From NCBI RefSeq assembly GCF_030823375.1, contig NZ_JAUSXB010000001.1, positions 2,480,001 to 2,544,000 on the forward strand: a stretch of DNA of 64,000 nucleotides, given 5' to 3'. Source of the stretch: Pseudarthrobacter siccitolerans (GTDB lineage Bacteria; Actinomycetota; Actinomycetes; Actinomycetales; Micrococcaceae). Positions 34,367 through 43,940 of the stretch are shown piece after piece (position 1 is the stretch's first letter; each line of letters starts with the position of its first letter). The position numbers were made by a program, and so were the translations under genes. The notes beneath the pieces are model-generated. The model had not been told where the DNA came from. It made no database searches and was given only the letters and a program-made list of their open reading frames with translations.

Positions 34367-35809
34367 ATGACTGCCATCGACACCGCCGGGAACCCAGCAC
34401 AACCGGCTGCACCCACACGGACCCGGTCCGAACACGATCTCCTCGGGGACCGGGACGTCCCCGCCAGCGCTTACTGGGGCGTGCACACGCTCCGGGCGGT
34501 GGAGAACTTCCCCATCACCGGCCAGAAACTGTCCTCGAACATGCACCTGGTCCGTGGCCTGGCAGCGGTCAAGCTCGCCGCAGCCCGCACCAACCGCGAA
34601 CTCGGACTGCTGGACCCCGAACGCGCCGACGCCATCGAGCAGGCCTGCCAGGACATCCTGGCCGGCGAACTCGCCGACCAGTTCGTGGTGGACGTCATCC
34701 AAGGCGGTGCCGGGACGTCGTCGAACATGAACGCCAATGAGGTCATCGCCAACCGCGCCCTCGAAATCCTCGGCCACCCCAAGGGCAACTACGCCCGGCT
34801 CCACCCCAACGACCACGTGAACCTCTCCCAGTCCACCAACGATGTGTACCCCACCGCCGTGAAGCTGGGCACCATCTTCGCCGCCCGGGAACTGCTGGAC
34901 GCACTGGCCGAACTCGAGGAAGCCTGCGCCTCCAAGGCGCTGGAATTCCGCACGGTGGTCAAAATGGGCCGCACCCAGCTGCAGGACGCCGTGCCCATGA
35001 CCTTGGGACAGGAATTCGGCACCTACGCCATCACCATCGGCGAGGACCGGCTCCGCCTCGCCGAAGCCGAACTGCTGATCCACGAGATCAACCTCGGCGC
35101 CACCGCCATCGGCACCGGCCTCAACGCCCCGGCAGGCTACGCCGAAACCGCGTGCCGGCACCTGGCCGAAATCACCGGACTTCCGCTGGTCACCGCCGTC
35201 GACCTCATCGAGGCCACCCAGGACGTGGGCGCCTTCGTGCATCTCTCCGGAGTGCTCAAACGCGTCGCCGTCAAGCTCTCCAAAATCTGCAACGACCTCC
35301 GCCTGCTCTCCTCCGGCCCCCGCGCCGGCTTCGGCGAAATCAACCTGCCGGCGGTCCAGTCCGGCTCCTCCATCATGCCCGGCAAGATCAACCCGGTGAT
35401 CCCGGAAGTGGTCTCCCAGGTGGCCTACGAGGTAGTCGGCAACGACGTCACCATCACCATGGCCGCCGAAGCCGGGCAGCTACAGCTCAACGCCTTCGAA
35501 CCCGTCATCGTCCACAGCCTCCACAAGAGCATCTCCCACCTGGAAGCAGCCTGCCGCACCCTCACGGCACGCTGCATTCGGGGCATCACCGCCAACACCG
35601 CGCACCTCCGCCGCACGGTGGAGCAGTCCATCGGCCTGGTCACCGCCCTGAATCCCCACCTGGGCTACGCCACCGCCACCGCCATCGCGCAGGAAGCACT
35701 CGCCACCGGCAAGGGCGTCGCCGAACTCGTCCTCGAACACGGACTCCTCACGGACACCCAGCTCCAGGAACTCCTCAGCCCCGAACGCCTCGCCAACCTC
35801 AGCAAGTAG
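34367..35809 (+). CDS. aspA: Aspartate ammonia-lyase
   Basis: Converts aspartate to fumarate and ammonia, feeding the citric acid cycle. At 480 residues it is of normal length. The fumarase/aspartase signature [12 protein letters not shown] (about 333-344) with the catalytic Ser is intact, and [20 protein letters not shown] and [17 protein letters not shown] are further blocks. The preceding gene makes its substrate from asparagine and the next gene imports the amino acid. Confidence 0.96.
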   Translation: MTAIDTAGNPAQPAAPTRTRSEHDLLGDRDVPASAYWGVHTLRAVENFPITGQKLSSNMHLVRGLAAVKLAAARTNRELGLLDPERADAIEQACQDILAGELADQFVVDVIQGGAGTSSNMNANEVIANRALEILGHPKGNYARLHPNDHVNLSQSTNDVYPTAVKLGTIFAARELLDALAELEEACASKALEFRTVVKMGRTQLQDAVPMTLGQEFGTYAITIGEDRLRLAEAELLIHEINLGATAIGTGLNAPAGYAETACRHLAEITGLPLVTAVDLIEATQDVGAFVHLSGVLKRVAVKLSKICNDLRLLSSGPRAGFGEINLPAVQSGSSIMPGKINPVIPEVVSQVAYEVVGNDVTITMAAEAGQLQLNAFEPVIVHSLHKSISHLEAACRTLTARCIRGITANTAHLRRTVEQSIGLVTALNPHLGYATATAIAQEALATGKGVAELVLEHGLLTDTQLQELLSPERLANLSK

Positions 35810-35838
35810 TCCCCGACCGCCCCCTGAAGGACCCAGCC

Positions 35839-37353
35839 ATGACAAACTCCCCCATACCCGACCACCTCATTGACGGCGGGCACGCGCACGCGTCCGAGAC
35901 TTCCCTGCACGCGGAGGACAAGGGCTACCACAAGAACCTCAAGCCCCGGCAGATCCAGATGATCGCGATCGGCGGCGCGATCGGCACCGGCCTGTTCCTG
36001 GGCGCCGGCGGCCGGCTCAACGCCGCCGGACCGTCCCTGGTCATCGCCTACGCCGTCTGCGGATTCTTCGCGTTCCTGATCCTCCGCGCCCTGGGCGAAC
36101 TCGTCCTCCACCGCCCCTCCTCAGGCTCCTTCGTCTCCTACGCCCGGGAATTCTTCGGCGAAAAAGCCGCGTTCGTCTCCGGCTGGTTCTACTGGATCAA
36201 CTGGGCCACCACCACCATCGTGGACATCACCGCCGCCGCCCTCTACATGCACTTCTTCGGCAACTACATCCCCTGGATGGCCGACGTCCCGCAGTGGGCC
36301 TGGGCCCTGACCGCTCTCGTCGTCGTCCTCGCCCTGAACCTCGTCTCCGTCAAGGTCTTCGGCGAAATGGAATTCTGGTTCGCCCTGATCAAGGTCGCCG
36401 CCCTGGTCATCTTCCTCATCGCCGGCACCTACTTCGTCATCTTCGGCACCCCCGTGGACGGCCAACAAGTCGGCCTGAGCCTGCTCTCGGACAACGGCGG
36501 GATCTTCCCCAACGGCCTGCTGCCCATGATTATCCTCATGCAGGGCGTCCTGTTCGCCTACGCCTCCATCGAACTGGTCGGCACCGCCGCCGGCGAGACC
36601 GAGAACCCCGAAAAGATCATGCCCAAAGCCATCAACTCCGTGGTCTTCCGCATCGCCGTGTTCTACGTCGGCTCCGTCATCCTCCTGGCCCTGCTCCTGC
36701 CCTACACCTCCTACGTCAAAGGCGTCAGCCCCTTCGTGACGTTCTTCGGCTCCATCGGCATCCAGGGCGTGGACGTCATCATGAACCTCGTCGTCCTCAC
36801 CGCCGCCCTGTCCTCGCTGAACGCCGGGCTCTACTCCACCGGCCGGATCCTGCGCTCCATGTCCGTCAACGGCTCCGCCCCCAAGTTCGCCTCCCGCATG
36901 AACAAAGCCGGCGTCCCCTACGGCGGGATCGCCATCACCGCCGGCGTGTCCCTCCTGGGCGTCCCGCTGAACTACCTCGTCCCGGCCGAGGCCTTCGAAA
37001 TCGTCCTCAACGTCGCCTCCGTCGGCATCATCATGACCTGGGCCACCATCGTCCTGTGCCAAATCCAGCTCAAACGCTGGGCCGACAAAGGCTGGCTGGC
37101 CCGCCCCTCCTTCCGGATGTTCGGCGCCCCCTACACCGGCTACCTCTCCCTGCTCTTCCTGGCGGGCGTGCTGATCATGGTGTTCATCGAATCCCCGCTC
37201 ACCATGCTCGTCACCGCCATCGCCTCCGTCCTCATGGTGTTCGGCTGGTTCGCCTGCCGCAAACGCATCCACGAAATCGCCGAAACCCGCGAAGGCCACA
37301 CCGGCCTCTCCCCGGTGGTCGCGAATCCGCCAGCTGCGACATTCAAGAAGTAA
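35839..37353 (+). CDS. Amino acid permease, asparagine permease-like (AnsP type)
   Basis: APC-superfamily transporter of about 504 residues with twelve predicted membrane segments. [20 protein letters not shown] in the first segment, [18 protein letters not shown] and [14 protein letters not shown] are typical of the AnsP/GabP group. The operon context points to asparagine or aspartate as substrate. I start at the ATG at 35839; the long open frame further upstream is out-of-frame aspA text. A strong hairpin follows the stop. Confidence 0.92.
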   Translation: MTNSPIPDHLIDGGHAHASETSLHAEDKGYHKNLKPRQIQMIAIGGAIGTGLFLGAGGRLNAAGPSLVIAYAVCGFFAFLILRALGELVLHRPSSGSFVSYAREFFGEKAAFVSGWFYWINWATTTIVDITAAALYMHFFGNYIPWMADVPQWAWALTALVVVLALNLVSVKVFGEMEFWFALIKVAALVIFLIAGTYFVIFGTPVDGQQVGLSLLSDNGGIFPNGLLPMIILMQGVLFAYASIELVGTAAGETENPEKIMPKAINSVVFRIAVFYVGSVILLALLLPYTSYVKGVSPFVTFFGSIGIQGVDVIMNLVVLTAALSSLNAGLYSTGRILRSMSVNGSAPKFASRMNKAGVPYGGIAITAGVSLLGVPLNYLVPAEAFEIVLNVASVGIIMTWATIVLCQIQLKRWADKGWLARPSFRMFGAPYTGYLSLLFLAGVLIMVFIESPLTMLVTAIASVLMVFGWFACRKRIHEIAETREGHTGLSPVVANPPAATFKK

Positions 37354-37369
37354 TCCCGCTCTAGCGCGT

Positions 37370-37421
37370 ACGACGGCGGCACCTGGGTTCTGATTTTGGA
37401 GAACCCAGGTGCCGCCGTCGT
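37370..37421. terminator. Strong bidirectional terminator
   Basis: Perfect 22-bp arms at 37370-37391 and 37400-37421 with an 8-base loop, starting ACGACGGCGGCACCTGGG. It ends the asparagine operon on the plus strand and the ggt gene on the minus strand, whose stop codon lies 22 bp away. Confidence 0.9.
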
Positions 37422-37442
37422 TAGCTGTTGTTCAGTTCCTGT

Positions 37443-39320
37443 TCAGTGTGATCGTGTCACCACCATCGCCGAGCCACCGCCTCGCCGTACGGGTTCAGCT
37501 ACGGCAGTCACGGATTTACCGTCGCGGCTGAACTCGATGGCTGTCGCGGCACCGATCTCCGCCGCGGATGTTCCAAGGGCACCCGGTGTAGTAAAGCTAT
37601 GCCCGTACCGGGCCGACAAGACCTTCCCCGATGGCGAGTCGATGAATGCCTGTTCGGCCGAAACTTGGGCCGTGTTGCGCTGGGAGGCGCGGGGGGCGGC
37701 CAGGGCGTCCTCGATGCTCATGCCGAGGTCGATCCGGTTAATCAATGTCTGGAGAACCGTGGTGATAATCGAGGCTCCGCCAGGGGACCCAAGCGCCAGG
37801 ACCGGCTGGTCATCCTTGAGCACGATAGTGGGCGACATGGACGAACGCGGGCGTTTGCCCGGCTGTATGCGGTTCGGGTCCGTTTCGTTGAACACCGGCG
37901 AGAAGTCGGTGAGTTCGTTGTTCAGGATGAACCCGCGGCCGGGAACCACAATGCCGGACCCGCCAGTCTGCTCGATGGTGAGGGTGTACTCCACCACGTT
38001 GCCCCATTTGTCGGAGACTGTGAGGTTGGTGGTGTTGATATTCTCGCTGTCCTTTTCGTCCTCGTGGGCACCAGGCTCAACGTCGCAGGCGCCGTCGTAG
38101 TCCACCACGTCTCCGGCCGCCACCGGCTTCGTCGCCGCGTGCAGCGGGTCGATCTCGCAGGCCCGCTCCTTCCCGAATACGGGGTCGAGGAGCGCCTTCG
38201 TGGGGACGTCGACAAAAGCGGGGTCACCCACATACTTGCCCCGGTCCGCGAATGCCAGGGCGCTTGCTTCCAGGTAGTGGTGCAGCACAGCAGATTGGTT
38301 GCTCGCATTGCCATCGCCTTTCACCAGGCCCGGCAGATCGAACGTCTCCAGGATGTTCAGTGCCTCGCCCACGGTGGTGCCACCGCTGCTGGACGGGGCC
38401 ATGCCGTAGACGTCGTAGCCGCGGTAGTCCACGTGGGTGGGATCGCGGTCCAAGACCTTGTAGTCATTGAGGTCCTCGGCCTTCATGACGCCAGCTGGCC
38501 CAGGAACCGGAACCATAGGATCCAGAGAAGACGGCGCGTTCCGGACGGTGGAAACGATCTCTTCTGCCAGCTCGTCCTCGTAGAAGGCATCCATTCCCTC
38601 CCGCGCAAGGAGACGGTATGTCTGAGCCAGATCTTCGTTCTTGAAGGTTGATCCCACGGCGGGCGCATCGTTGTCCGGTCCCGGCAGGAAGAGCTTTCTG
38701 GTTGCTTCGAACGGAAGGAAACGATCCTTGTTTTCGAGGGTCTGCTTGCGGAATGTCTCGTCCACCGCAAACCCGTCCGTTGCCACGTCAATGGCGGGCT
38801 CCAGGACGTCGCCAAGGCTTAGGCTCCCCCAGCGCTTCAATGCCCGCTCCCACGTAGCAGCAGTACCGGGAACCCCCACGGAAATGCCGCTGGTCGCCTG
38901 CTTCTTGAACTCAAATGCCTCTTTGGTGCCGGGCTTTATGAACGCGTCCCTCGGCATCGCCGCCGGGGCAGTCTCCCGGCCGTCGATGGTTCTGACTTTG
39001 CCCTCCCGGGCGTCATAAAACACAAAGTAGCCGCCCCCGCCGATGCCGGCGGAATACGGCTCTGTGACGCCAAGGGTGGCTGCCGCGGCGACGGCTGCAT
39101 CGACGGCGTTACCGCCTTCGCGTAGGACTTCGATGGCTGCGGCAGATGCGTCAAGATCCACCGTGCTGACGGCACCGCCGTAGCCCATGGCCGTAGGAGT
39201 CTTTTTGATCTCCTCGGCAGCCCCGGAATGTGCAGAGGCGGGGCTGATGATGGCTCCGGTGGTCACGCTCATTGCCAGCGCAGCCGTTATGGCGGCGGCC
39301 CGGCGTCCCAGAATTGGCAT
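37443..39320 (-). CDS. ggt: Gamma-glutamyltransferase
   Basis: Ntn hydrolase that transfers or hydrolyses the gamma-glutamyl group of glutathione-like compounds, 625 residues. A signal peptide ends near residue 30. The large-subunit part has GGNAVDAAVAAA and TIDGRETAP, including the substrate-binding Arg115. Self-cleavage is expected before Thr431 in NTTNLTVSDKWGN, and PRSSMSPTIVLKD and LGSPGGASIITTV follow in the small subunit. A GTGA-N6-TCAC site lies just upstream of the start. Confidence 0.95.
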   Translation of the reverse strand: MPILGRRAAAITAALAMSVTTGAIISPASAHSGAAEEIKKTPTAMGYGGAVSTVDLDASAAAIEVLREGGNAVDAAVAAAATLGVTEPYSAGIGGGGYFVFYDAREGKVRTIDGRETAPAAMPRDAFIKPGTKEAFEFKKQATSGISVGVPGTAATWERALKRWGSLSLGDVLEPAIDVATDGFAVDETFRKQTLENKDRFLPFEATRKLFLPGPDNDAPAVGSTFKNEDLAQTYRLLAREGMDAFYEDELAEEIVSTVRNAPSSLDPMVPVPGPAGVMKAEDLNDYKVLDRDPTHVDYRGYDVYGMAPSSSGGTTVGEALNILETFDLPGLVKGDGNASNQSAVLHHYLEASALAFADRGKYVGDPAFVDVPTKALLDPVFGKERACEIDPLHAATKPVAAGDVVDYDGACDVEPGAHEDEKDSENINTTNLTVSDKWGNVVEYTLTIEQTGGSGIVVPGRGFILNNELTDFSPVFNETDPNRIQPGKRPRSSMSPTIVLKDDQPVLALGSPGGASIITTVLQTLINRIDLGMSIEDALAAPRASQRNTAQVSAEQAFIDSPSGKVLSARYGHSFTTPGALGTSAAEIGAATAIEFSRDGKSVTAVAEPVRRGGGSAMVVTRSH

Positions 39321-39343
39321 GATTGCTCCTGAAAGGGTTTTGA

Positions 39344-39357
39344 GTGATGTGGGTCAC
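39344..39357. promoter_or_regulatory. CRP/GlxR-like site upstream of ggt
   Basis: GTGATGTGGGTCAC fits the half-sites GTGA-N6-TCAC recognised by actinobacterial CRP-family regulators such as GlxR. It lies 24 bp upstream of the ggt start codon, between ggt and the divergent fusion gene. Confidence 0.5.
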
Positions 39358-39519
39358 GCTACTCCTCGGCCAGTGGACACTCAACGGAATTCCCTACCCA
39401 ACGGGCCCCCTCTAAGCGTCATGCAACCGACCGGCAACGCCCCGCGGCGCCCGGTTCGCATATGCTTCGCTGAGTAGCTCACGCTGGCTCAAGGACGAAC
39501 CACAACAGGAGTAATGCTG

Positions 39520-40836
39520 ATGACCAACTGGCGGATCAGGGACTTCCACTCATCGGACCTGGACGGGATCCTGCACCTCTGGGAAACCCTCAAGGCCCAC
39601 AACGTCGAGCCGGTTTATGCCCTCTCCGAGGTCCTCGCATCCTGCGAGAAGGACCACGCCGTCGTGGCGGTGCAGGGCGACCAGGTGGTGGGCGCCGCCG
39701 TCGGACGCGCCGCGCACGACCAGGGCTGGATCGTTTTCCTGGCCACCCTGCCCGAATACCGCGGCCGGGGCATCGGCACGTCGCTGCTGGCCGCCGTCGA
39801 AAACCGCATGGCCCCGCATGGGCTGAACAAGCTCTCGGCACTGATGCCCGAATCCGAAACCCGGGTGGAAGCTTTCCTGGGCCGAGGCTTCGCCCTCAAG
39901 AAGAACCTGCGTTATTTCGAACGGACCATCCCGGTCCAGCGGCAGGAACTCGGCGCACTCGGCCAGCTCGGCGGGCGCGTCCTGGCCCGCGACCTGTGGG
40001 AAAACGTGGCCGGCATGCGCAAGGAAAAGGAATTGCTCGAACGCCGGCTCGTCCTTCCCCTCGCAGAGGCGGACCTTGCGGACGAATTCGGTGTAGTGCC
40101 GCCGCGCGCCGTCGTGCTCTTTGGCCCTCCGGGCACCGGGAAGACCACTTTCGCCAAAGCCATCGCCTCCCGGCTGGAATGGCCGTTCGTCGAAGTCTTC
40201 CCCTCCCGTCTCGCCGCCGATCCCCAAGGCCTGGCGGGGGCGCTGCGTGAGACGTTCCTGGAAATCGCCGAGCTGGAGCACGCAGTGGTGTTCATCGACG
40301 AGGTGGAGGAGATCGCCTCCCAGCGCTCCGGCGAACCACCGTCGCCGCTCCAGGGCGTCACCAACGAACTCCTCAAGATCATCCCGGCGTTCCGCGAACA
40401 GCCGGGCCGCCTGCTGGTGTGCGCCACCAACTTCATCCGCGCCCTGGACACCGCCTTCCTGCGCCACGGCCGCTTTGACTACGTCATCCCCATCGGACTG
40501 CCGGACCGGCAGGCCCGCGAAGCCATGTGGCAGCGCTTCATCCCTGCCCCCGTGGTGGATGCCGTGGACGTGGAGCTGCTCGTGGAACGCACCGAGGGAT
40601 TCTCGCCCGCGGACATCGAGTACGCCGCCCGGAGCGCCTCCCAGCGGGCGCTGGAAAAAGCTGTGTACGACGACGGCGGGCTGGCCTCCGGCGGCACAGT
40701 TTCCGTCCGGGAGGCGGTACGGAAGGGGCCCTCCACGCAGGACTACCTCGACGCCATCGCCGAAACCCGGACCACCGTCAGCGCAGAAGTCCACCAGGAG
40801 TTCCTGGAGGACATCGACGCGTTGGGCCGCGTGTAA
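39520..40836 (+). CDS. GNAT acetyltransferase fused to an AAA+ ATPase
   Basis: Two-domain protein of 438 residues. Residues about 1-138 are a GNAT domain with the acetyl-CoA loop in LPEYRGRGIGTSLL. Residues about 145-438 are an AAA+ module with Walker A GPPGTGKT (202-209), Walker B VVFIDEVEE (256-264), a sensor-1 region LLVCATNFIRALD and a C-terminal lid. I prefer the ATG at 39520, 8 bases after AGGAG, over the one 6 bp upstream. The ATPase resembles FtsH/CDC48-like single modules. The substrate, and whether ATP hydrolysis drives acetylation or remodelling, is unknown. Confidence 0.85.
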   Translation: MTNWRIRDFHSSDLDGILHLWETLKAHNVEPVYALSEVLASCEKDHAVVAVQGDQVVGAAVGRAAHDQGWIVFLATLPEYRGRGIGTSLLAAVENRMAPHGLNKLSALMPESETRVEAFLGRGFALKKNLRYFERTIPVQRQELGALGQLGGRVLARDLWENVAGMRKEKELLERRLVLPLAEADLADEFGVVPPRAVVLFGPPGTGKTTFAKAIASRLEWPFVEVFPSRLAADPQGLAGALRETFLEIAELEHAVVFIDEVEEIASQRSGEPPSPLQGVTNELLKIIPAFREQPGRLLVCATNFIRALDTAFLRHGRFDYVIPIGLPDRQAREAMWQRFIPAPVVDAVDVELLVERTEGFSPADIEYAARSASQRALEKAVYDDGGLASGGTVSVREAVRKGPSTQDYLDAIAETRTTVSAEVHQEFLEDIDALGRV

Positions 40837-40845
40837 CTTTGGTTT

Positions 40846-42105
40846 ATGTCCTCCAATCCCCTCCGGCACGCCATGGCACGCATGGGCGGCCGGGACCCGC
40901 ATGAGAAGCACCGGGCCGCGACACCGCTGGAACTCTTTTTCGACCTGACGTTTGTGATCGCGTTTGGCGTGGCCGGCAGCCAGTTCGCCCACGAAATCGC
41001 GGAAGCGCACTTCATCCCCGGCCTGCTGGGGTTCTCGTTCGCGATGTTCGCCGTGATCTGGGCGTGGATCAACTTCACGTGGTTCGCCAGCGCCTACGAC
41101 ACCGACGACTGGATCTTCCGGGTGGTCACCATGATCCAGATCGTGGGAGTCCTGATCCTCGCCATGGGGATCGAGCCCATGTTCCGTTCCCTCGTGGAGG
41201 GGAAGCACGTGGACAACGCCGTGATTGTGGGCGGCTACGTGATCATGCGGCTCGCGCTGGTGACTCAATGGCTCCGGGCCGCCCGGCAGGATCCGGCAGG
41301 CCGCGACACCTGCCTGCGCTACGCCAAGTACCTCGTGGTGGTGCAGCTCGGATGGATCGCCGTGCTCTTTATCGAGGCCGACGTTTCCACCACTCTGATG
41401 ATGATCCTGCCCTTGATCGTGCTGGAGATGGCCACCCCTTATGCGGCCGAGCGCAAGGCCAGGACCCCCTGGCACGCGCACCATATTGCCGAACGGTACG
41501 GACTCCTGGCCATCATCGCCCTGGGCGAATGCCTGATCGGCGCTATCGAAACCCTGCGCGCCATTGTGGGGACCCACGGCTGGAGCGTGGATGCTGCATT
41601 GGTGGGCTTCGGCGGAACGGCCCTGGCCTTCGGCATGTGGTGGATCTACTTTCTGCTGCCCGCCGGACGGGCGCTCCACTTGCGCCGCCACAGGTCGTTC
41701 CTCTTCGGCTACGGCCATATTCCGATCTTCGCCGCGATCGCGGCCACGGGCGCAGGGCTGCATGTGGCCGCCTACTACATCGACCACGAAGCCCACATCA
41801 GTGCAGCAGCCGCGGTGGCCACCATTGCGGTCCCGGTGGCACTGTTCAAGGGCTCGCTGACCTGGCTGTACAGCGTGATGATTGGTCCGGACCGGACTGT
41901 TATCTCCGTGGCGGCTGGGGTGCTGATAACGCTGGCGGCTTCAGTCGGCCTTGCTGCGGCCGGAGTGTCCGTCCCGGTATGCCTGCTGGTGATTGTGCTG
42001 GCACTCGGTGCTTCCATAGTTATCGACGAGCGCCGCGGCTCCGAGCGGCTGCACCACGCCCTGGAAAAGCTGGAGGCGGAAACTAGCGCTCCTCAGCAGG
42101 CCTAG
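40846..42105 (+). CDS. Low temperature requirement protein A (LtrA) family
   Basis: Integral membrane protein of 419 residues with roughly ten to twelve hydrophobic segments. The N-terminal RAATPLELFFDLTFVIAFG is the family signature, and TPWHAHHIAERYGLLAIIALGE with its HH and Glu is the second conserved block. In Listeria monocytogenes LtrA is needed for growth in the cold, but the molecular activity is not known. It begins 9 bp after the fusion gene and its end overlaps the convergent HD gene by 23 bp. Confidence 0.9.
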   Translation: MSSNPLRHAMARMGGRDPHEKHRAATPLELFFDLTFVIAFGVAGSQFAHEIAEAHFIPGLLGFSFAMFAVIWAWINFTWFASAYDTDDWIFRVVTMIQIVGVLILAMGIEPMFRSLVEGKHVDNAVIVGGYVIMRLALVTQWLRAARQDPAGRDTCLRYAKYLVVVQLGWIAVLFIEADVSTTLMMILPLIVLEMATPYAAERKARTPWHAHHIAERYGLLAIIALGECLIGAIETLRAIVGTHGWSVDAALVGFGGTALAFGMWWIYFLLPAGRALHLRRHRSFLFGYGHIPIFAAIAATGAGLHVAAYYIDHEAHISAAAAVATIAVPVALFKGSLTWLYSVMIGPDRTVISVAAGVLITLAASVGLAAAGVSVPVCLLVIVLALGASIVIDERRGSERLHHALEKLEAETSAPQQA

Positions 42106-42736
42106 CCTCAGGCACGGCCGCGGTGGCGGCGTCCGTTTCCTCGTAGGACAGGTTCTCGTAATCCGTGGTGTCTTCCTCGTCCAGCCGGTTGTCCAGCTCC
42201 TCCAGCAGCCACGGATTGACGCGCGCGAGGATTTTCCGGACTTCCTCGACCTCGACGGCGGCGTACAGCACCGGCCGGGCGTCGCGGTATTTGGTGACTG
42301 GGGCTTTGTCCGGCCACTTCTCCGCCAGCGCCTGGACCCGCTCCGGCAGCGAGTTGTGGGCGTTGTCGGCGATCTTGACCAGGGCAGCATCGTGGTCCTC
42401 GGCGATCTCGCGGATCCCCGACTGGTAGTCGTCGGGGTTGCTGTGCAGCCGGTTGGTGACCCGTTCAATGATCTCCACGGCCCGCTCGGAGACGCCCATA
42501 TCCAGCAGCGCCTGCCGGGTTATCGGAGTGTCTTCGGCGATGTCGTGCAGGTACCCCGCAATCCGGATGTCGTCGTCGAAGTCCGCCAGGGCGTCACCGA
42601 CGGCGAGGACATGCTCCCGGTAAGGCCGCTTCAGCTTGTCCTTCTGCCGGTTGTGGGCCACCTCGGCCAGGACCTTGGCAGTCTCAACGGTGAACCTGGG
42701 GGCCGGATTCTGGTCCGGAAAATGCTCGTCTGACAT
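42083..42736 (-). CDS. HD-domain phosphohydrolase-like protein
   Basis: Protein of 217 residues with an HD-type metal-binding core: REHVLAVGDALADF, YLHDIAEDTP with the paired His-Asp, and a later DHDAALVKIADNAHN block similar to the synthetase/hydrolase (RelA/SpoT-like) HD fold. A nucleotide-phosphate substrate is likely but not identified. The acidic C-terminal 25 residues lie in the overlap with ltrA. Confidence 0.82.
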   Translation of the reverse strand: MSDEHFPDQNPAPRFTVETAKVLAEVAHNRQKDKLKRPYREHVLAVGDALADFDDDIRIAGYLHDIAEDTPITRQALLDMGVSERAVEIIERVTNRLHSNPDDYQSGIREIAEDHDAALVKIADNAHNSLPERVQALAEKWPDKAPVTKYRDARPVLYAAVEVEEVRKILARVNPWLLEELDNRLDEEDTTDYENLSYEETDAATAAVPEARPAEER

Positions 42737-42762
42737 ATCCCAAGCCTAGGCTGGCCAGGACC

Positions 42763-42963
42763 CTACTGCTTGCCATACTTTCGGTGCACCGCCTGTTTGC
42801 TGACACCCAGGCACAGTGCAATGGCCTCCCAGGACAGTCCGGCCTGCCGCGCGCCGCGGACGAGGGCCGATTCGGTGCGGCTCACTTCCTTCTGTAATTC
42901 GGCGACGGCGTGCAAGGCCTCTGCCGGCTCCATGCCGTCCATCGATCCCACCAGCGTTTTCAT
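42763..42963 (-). CDS. Small helix-turn-helix regulator, 66 residues
   Basis: Small DNA-binding protein consisting of a helix (AEALHAVAELQKEVSRTESAL) and a C-terminal helix-turn-helix (AGLSWEAIALCLGVSKQAVHRKYG). This layout is common in actinobacterial AsnC-like or sigma-like mini-regulators. An excellent ribosome site GGAGGTGG lies just before the Met codon at 42963, which decides this start over the open frame extending to 43038. Two GTCAAC-N4-GTTGAC palindromes lie directly upstream, so autoregulation is likely. Confidence 0.78.
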   Translation of the reverse strand: MKTLVGSMDGMEPAEALHAVAELQKEVSRTESALVRGARQAGLSWEAIALCLGVSKQAVHRKYGKQ

Positions 42964-42981
42964 CCGTTCCACCTCCATGCC

Positions 42982-43025
42982 GTCAACAATAGTTGACGCG
43001 CCTAATGGCGTCAACGAAAGTTGAC
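42982..43025. promoter_or_regulatory. Twin palindromic operator
   Basis: GTCAACAATAGTTGAC (42982-42997) and GTCAACGAAAGTTGAC (43010-43025) have identical 6-bp arms and 4-base spacers. Their centres are 28 bp apart. They lie immediately upstream of the small regulator gene; the second overlaps the end of gluQRS. Confidence 0.8.
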
Positions 43026-43898
43026 ACCCCATACCCACGGCTCCCTGGGCAACCCGGCCGGATTGAAAGCGTTCAGCGCCTGTTCCAGGGATCCGGCCGG
43101 AAGCCCCAACGATTCCAGCAGCCGGTCCCGCACTGCATCGGAAGAAACGCCAGCACCAGCCAGGTCTTGCAGCGTCACCGCGCCGTCCCGCTTCGCCAGC
43201 CGAACGCCGTCGTGGTTCACCACCAGGGGGACATGCGCATATTCGGGAACAGGAATATTCAGGAGCGAGGCGAGGTAGGCCTGCCGCGGCGTTGACGGGA
43301 GGAGGTCGTCGCCGCGGACCACCTGGTCGATGCCCTGTTCAGCGTCATCCACCACAACGGCGAGGTTGTACGCAGTCACTCCATCGTTCCTGCGGAGCAC
43401 AAAGTCATCCACCATGCCGGTGTAGGTTCCGTGCAGCACATCATGCACGGTGTATTCCGAGACGCCTGCCCGAAGCCGGACGGCAGCGGGCCGGGTGGAA
43501 CGCTTGAACTCCAGCTCAGCCGGGTCGAGGTTCCGGCAGGTCCCCGGATAGGCGCCCTGAGGCGCATGGGGAGCCGAGGCCGCCTCCTGGATTTCGCGGC
43601 GCGTGCAGAAGCATTCGTAGGTGAGGCCGGCGGTCTGGAGCCTGGAAATCGCTGCGGTGTACAGGGAGCCCCGGGCGGTCTGGCGTACCACCTCGCCGTC
43701 CCAGGTCACGCCAATCGCCGCCAGGTCCCGCAACTGCTCCGCCTCCGCGCCGGACCGCGCCCGGTCCAGGTCCTCCACCCGCAGCAGGAAGTTCCGGCCG
43801 GTGGAGCGGGCAAACAGCCATGCCAGGATCGCAGTCCGAAGATTTCCTGCATGAAGCTCACCGGAGGGGCTGGGGGCAAAGCGGCCGGCGGAGGTCAT
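43011..43898 (-). CDS. gluQRS: Glutamyl-Q tRNA(Asp) synthetase
   Basis: Glutamates the queuosine base at position 34 of tRNA(Asp). The 295-residue protein is a class I synthetase catalytic domain without an anticodon-binding domain. It has RFAPSPSGELHAGN with the HIGH-like element, LLRVEDLDR, the zinc-binding Cys in CFCTRREIQ and YPGTCRNL, and the KMSKS-like RLAKRDGA. It is shorter than GltX and lacks its C-terminal half, which decides the assignment. A long palindrome lies upstream of its start. Confidence 0.92.
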   Translation of the reverse strand: MTSAGRFAPSPSGELHAGNLRTAILAWLFARSTGRNFLLRVEDLDRARSGAEAEQLRDLAAIGVTWDGEVVRQTARGSLYTAAISRLQTAGLTYECFCTRREIQEAASAPHAPQGAYPGTCRNLDPAELEFKRSTRPAAVRLRAGVSEYTVHDVLHGTYTGMVDDFVLRRNDGVTAYNLAVVVDDAEQGIDQVVRGDDLLPSTPRQAYLASLLNIPVPEYAHVPLVVNHDGVRLAKRDGAVTLQDLAGAGVSSDAVRDRLLESLGLPAGSLEQALNAFNPAGLPREPWVWGVNFR

Positions 43899-43940
43899 GG
43901 ATCCAGCCTATGCGGGAGGCAGGCGCGCGGGGACAAACAC

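Noticed and set aside
33251..35242. A 663-codon minus-strand open frame opposite asparaginase and aspA
   Set aside because: Antisense shadow with no recognisable domain.
36121..37299. A 392-codon minus-strand open frame rich in Gly, Asp and His
   Set aside because: Antisense of the amino acid permease; the composition only mirrors the hydrophobic plus-strand codons.
39550..41796. A 748-codon minus-strand open frame opposite the GNAT-AAA+ and ltrA genes
   Set aside because: His/Gly/Asp-rich text typical of antisense frames; both plus-strand genes have clear families.
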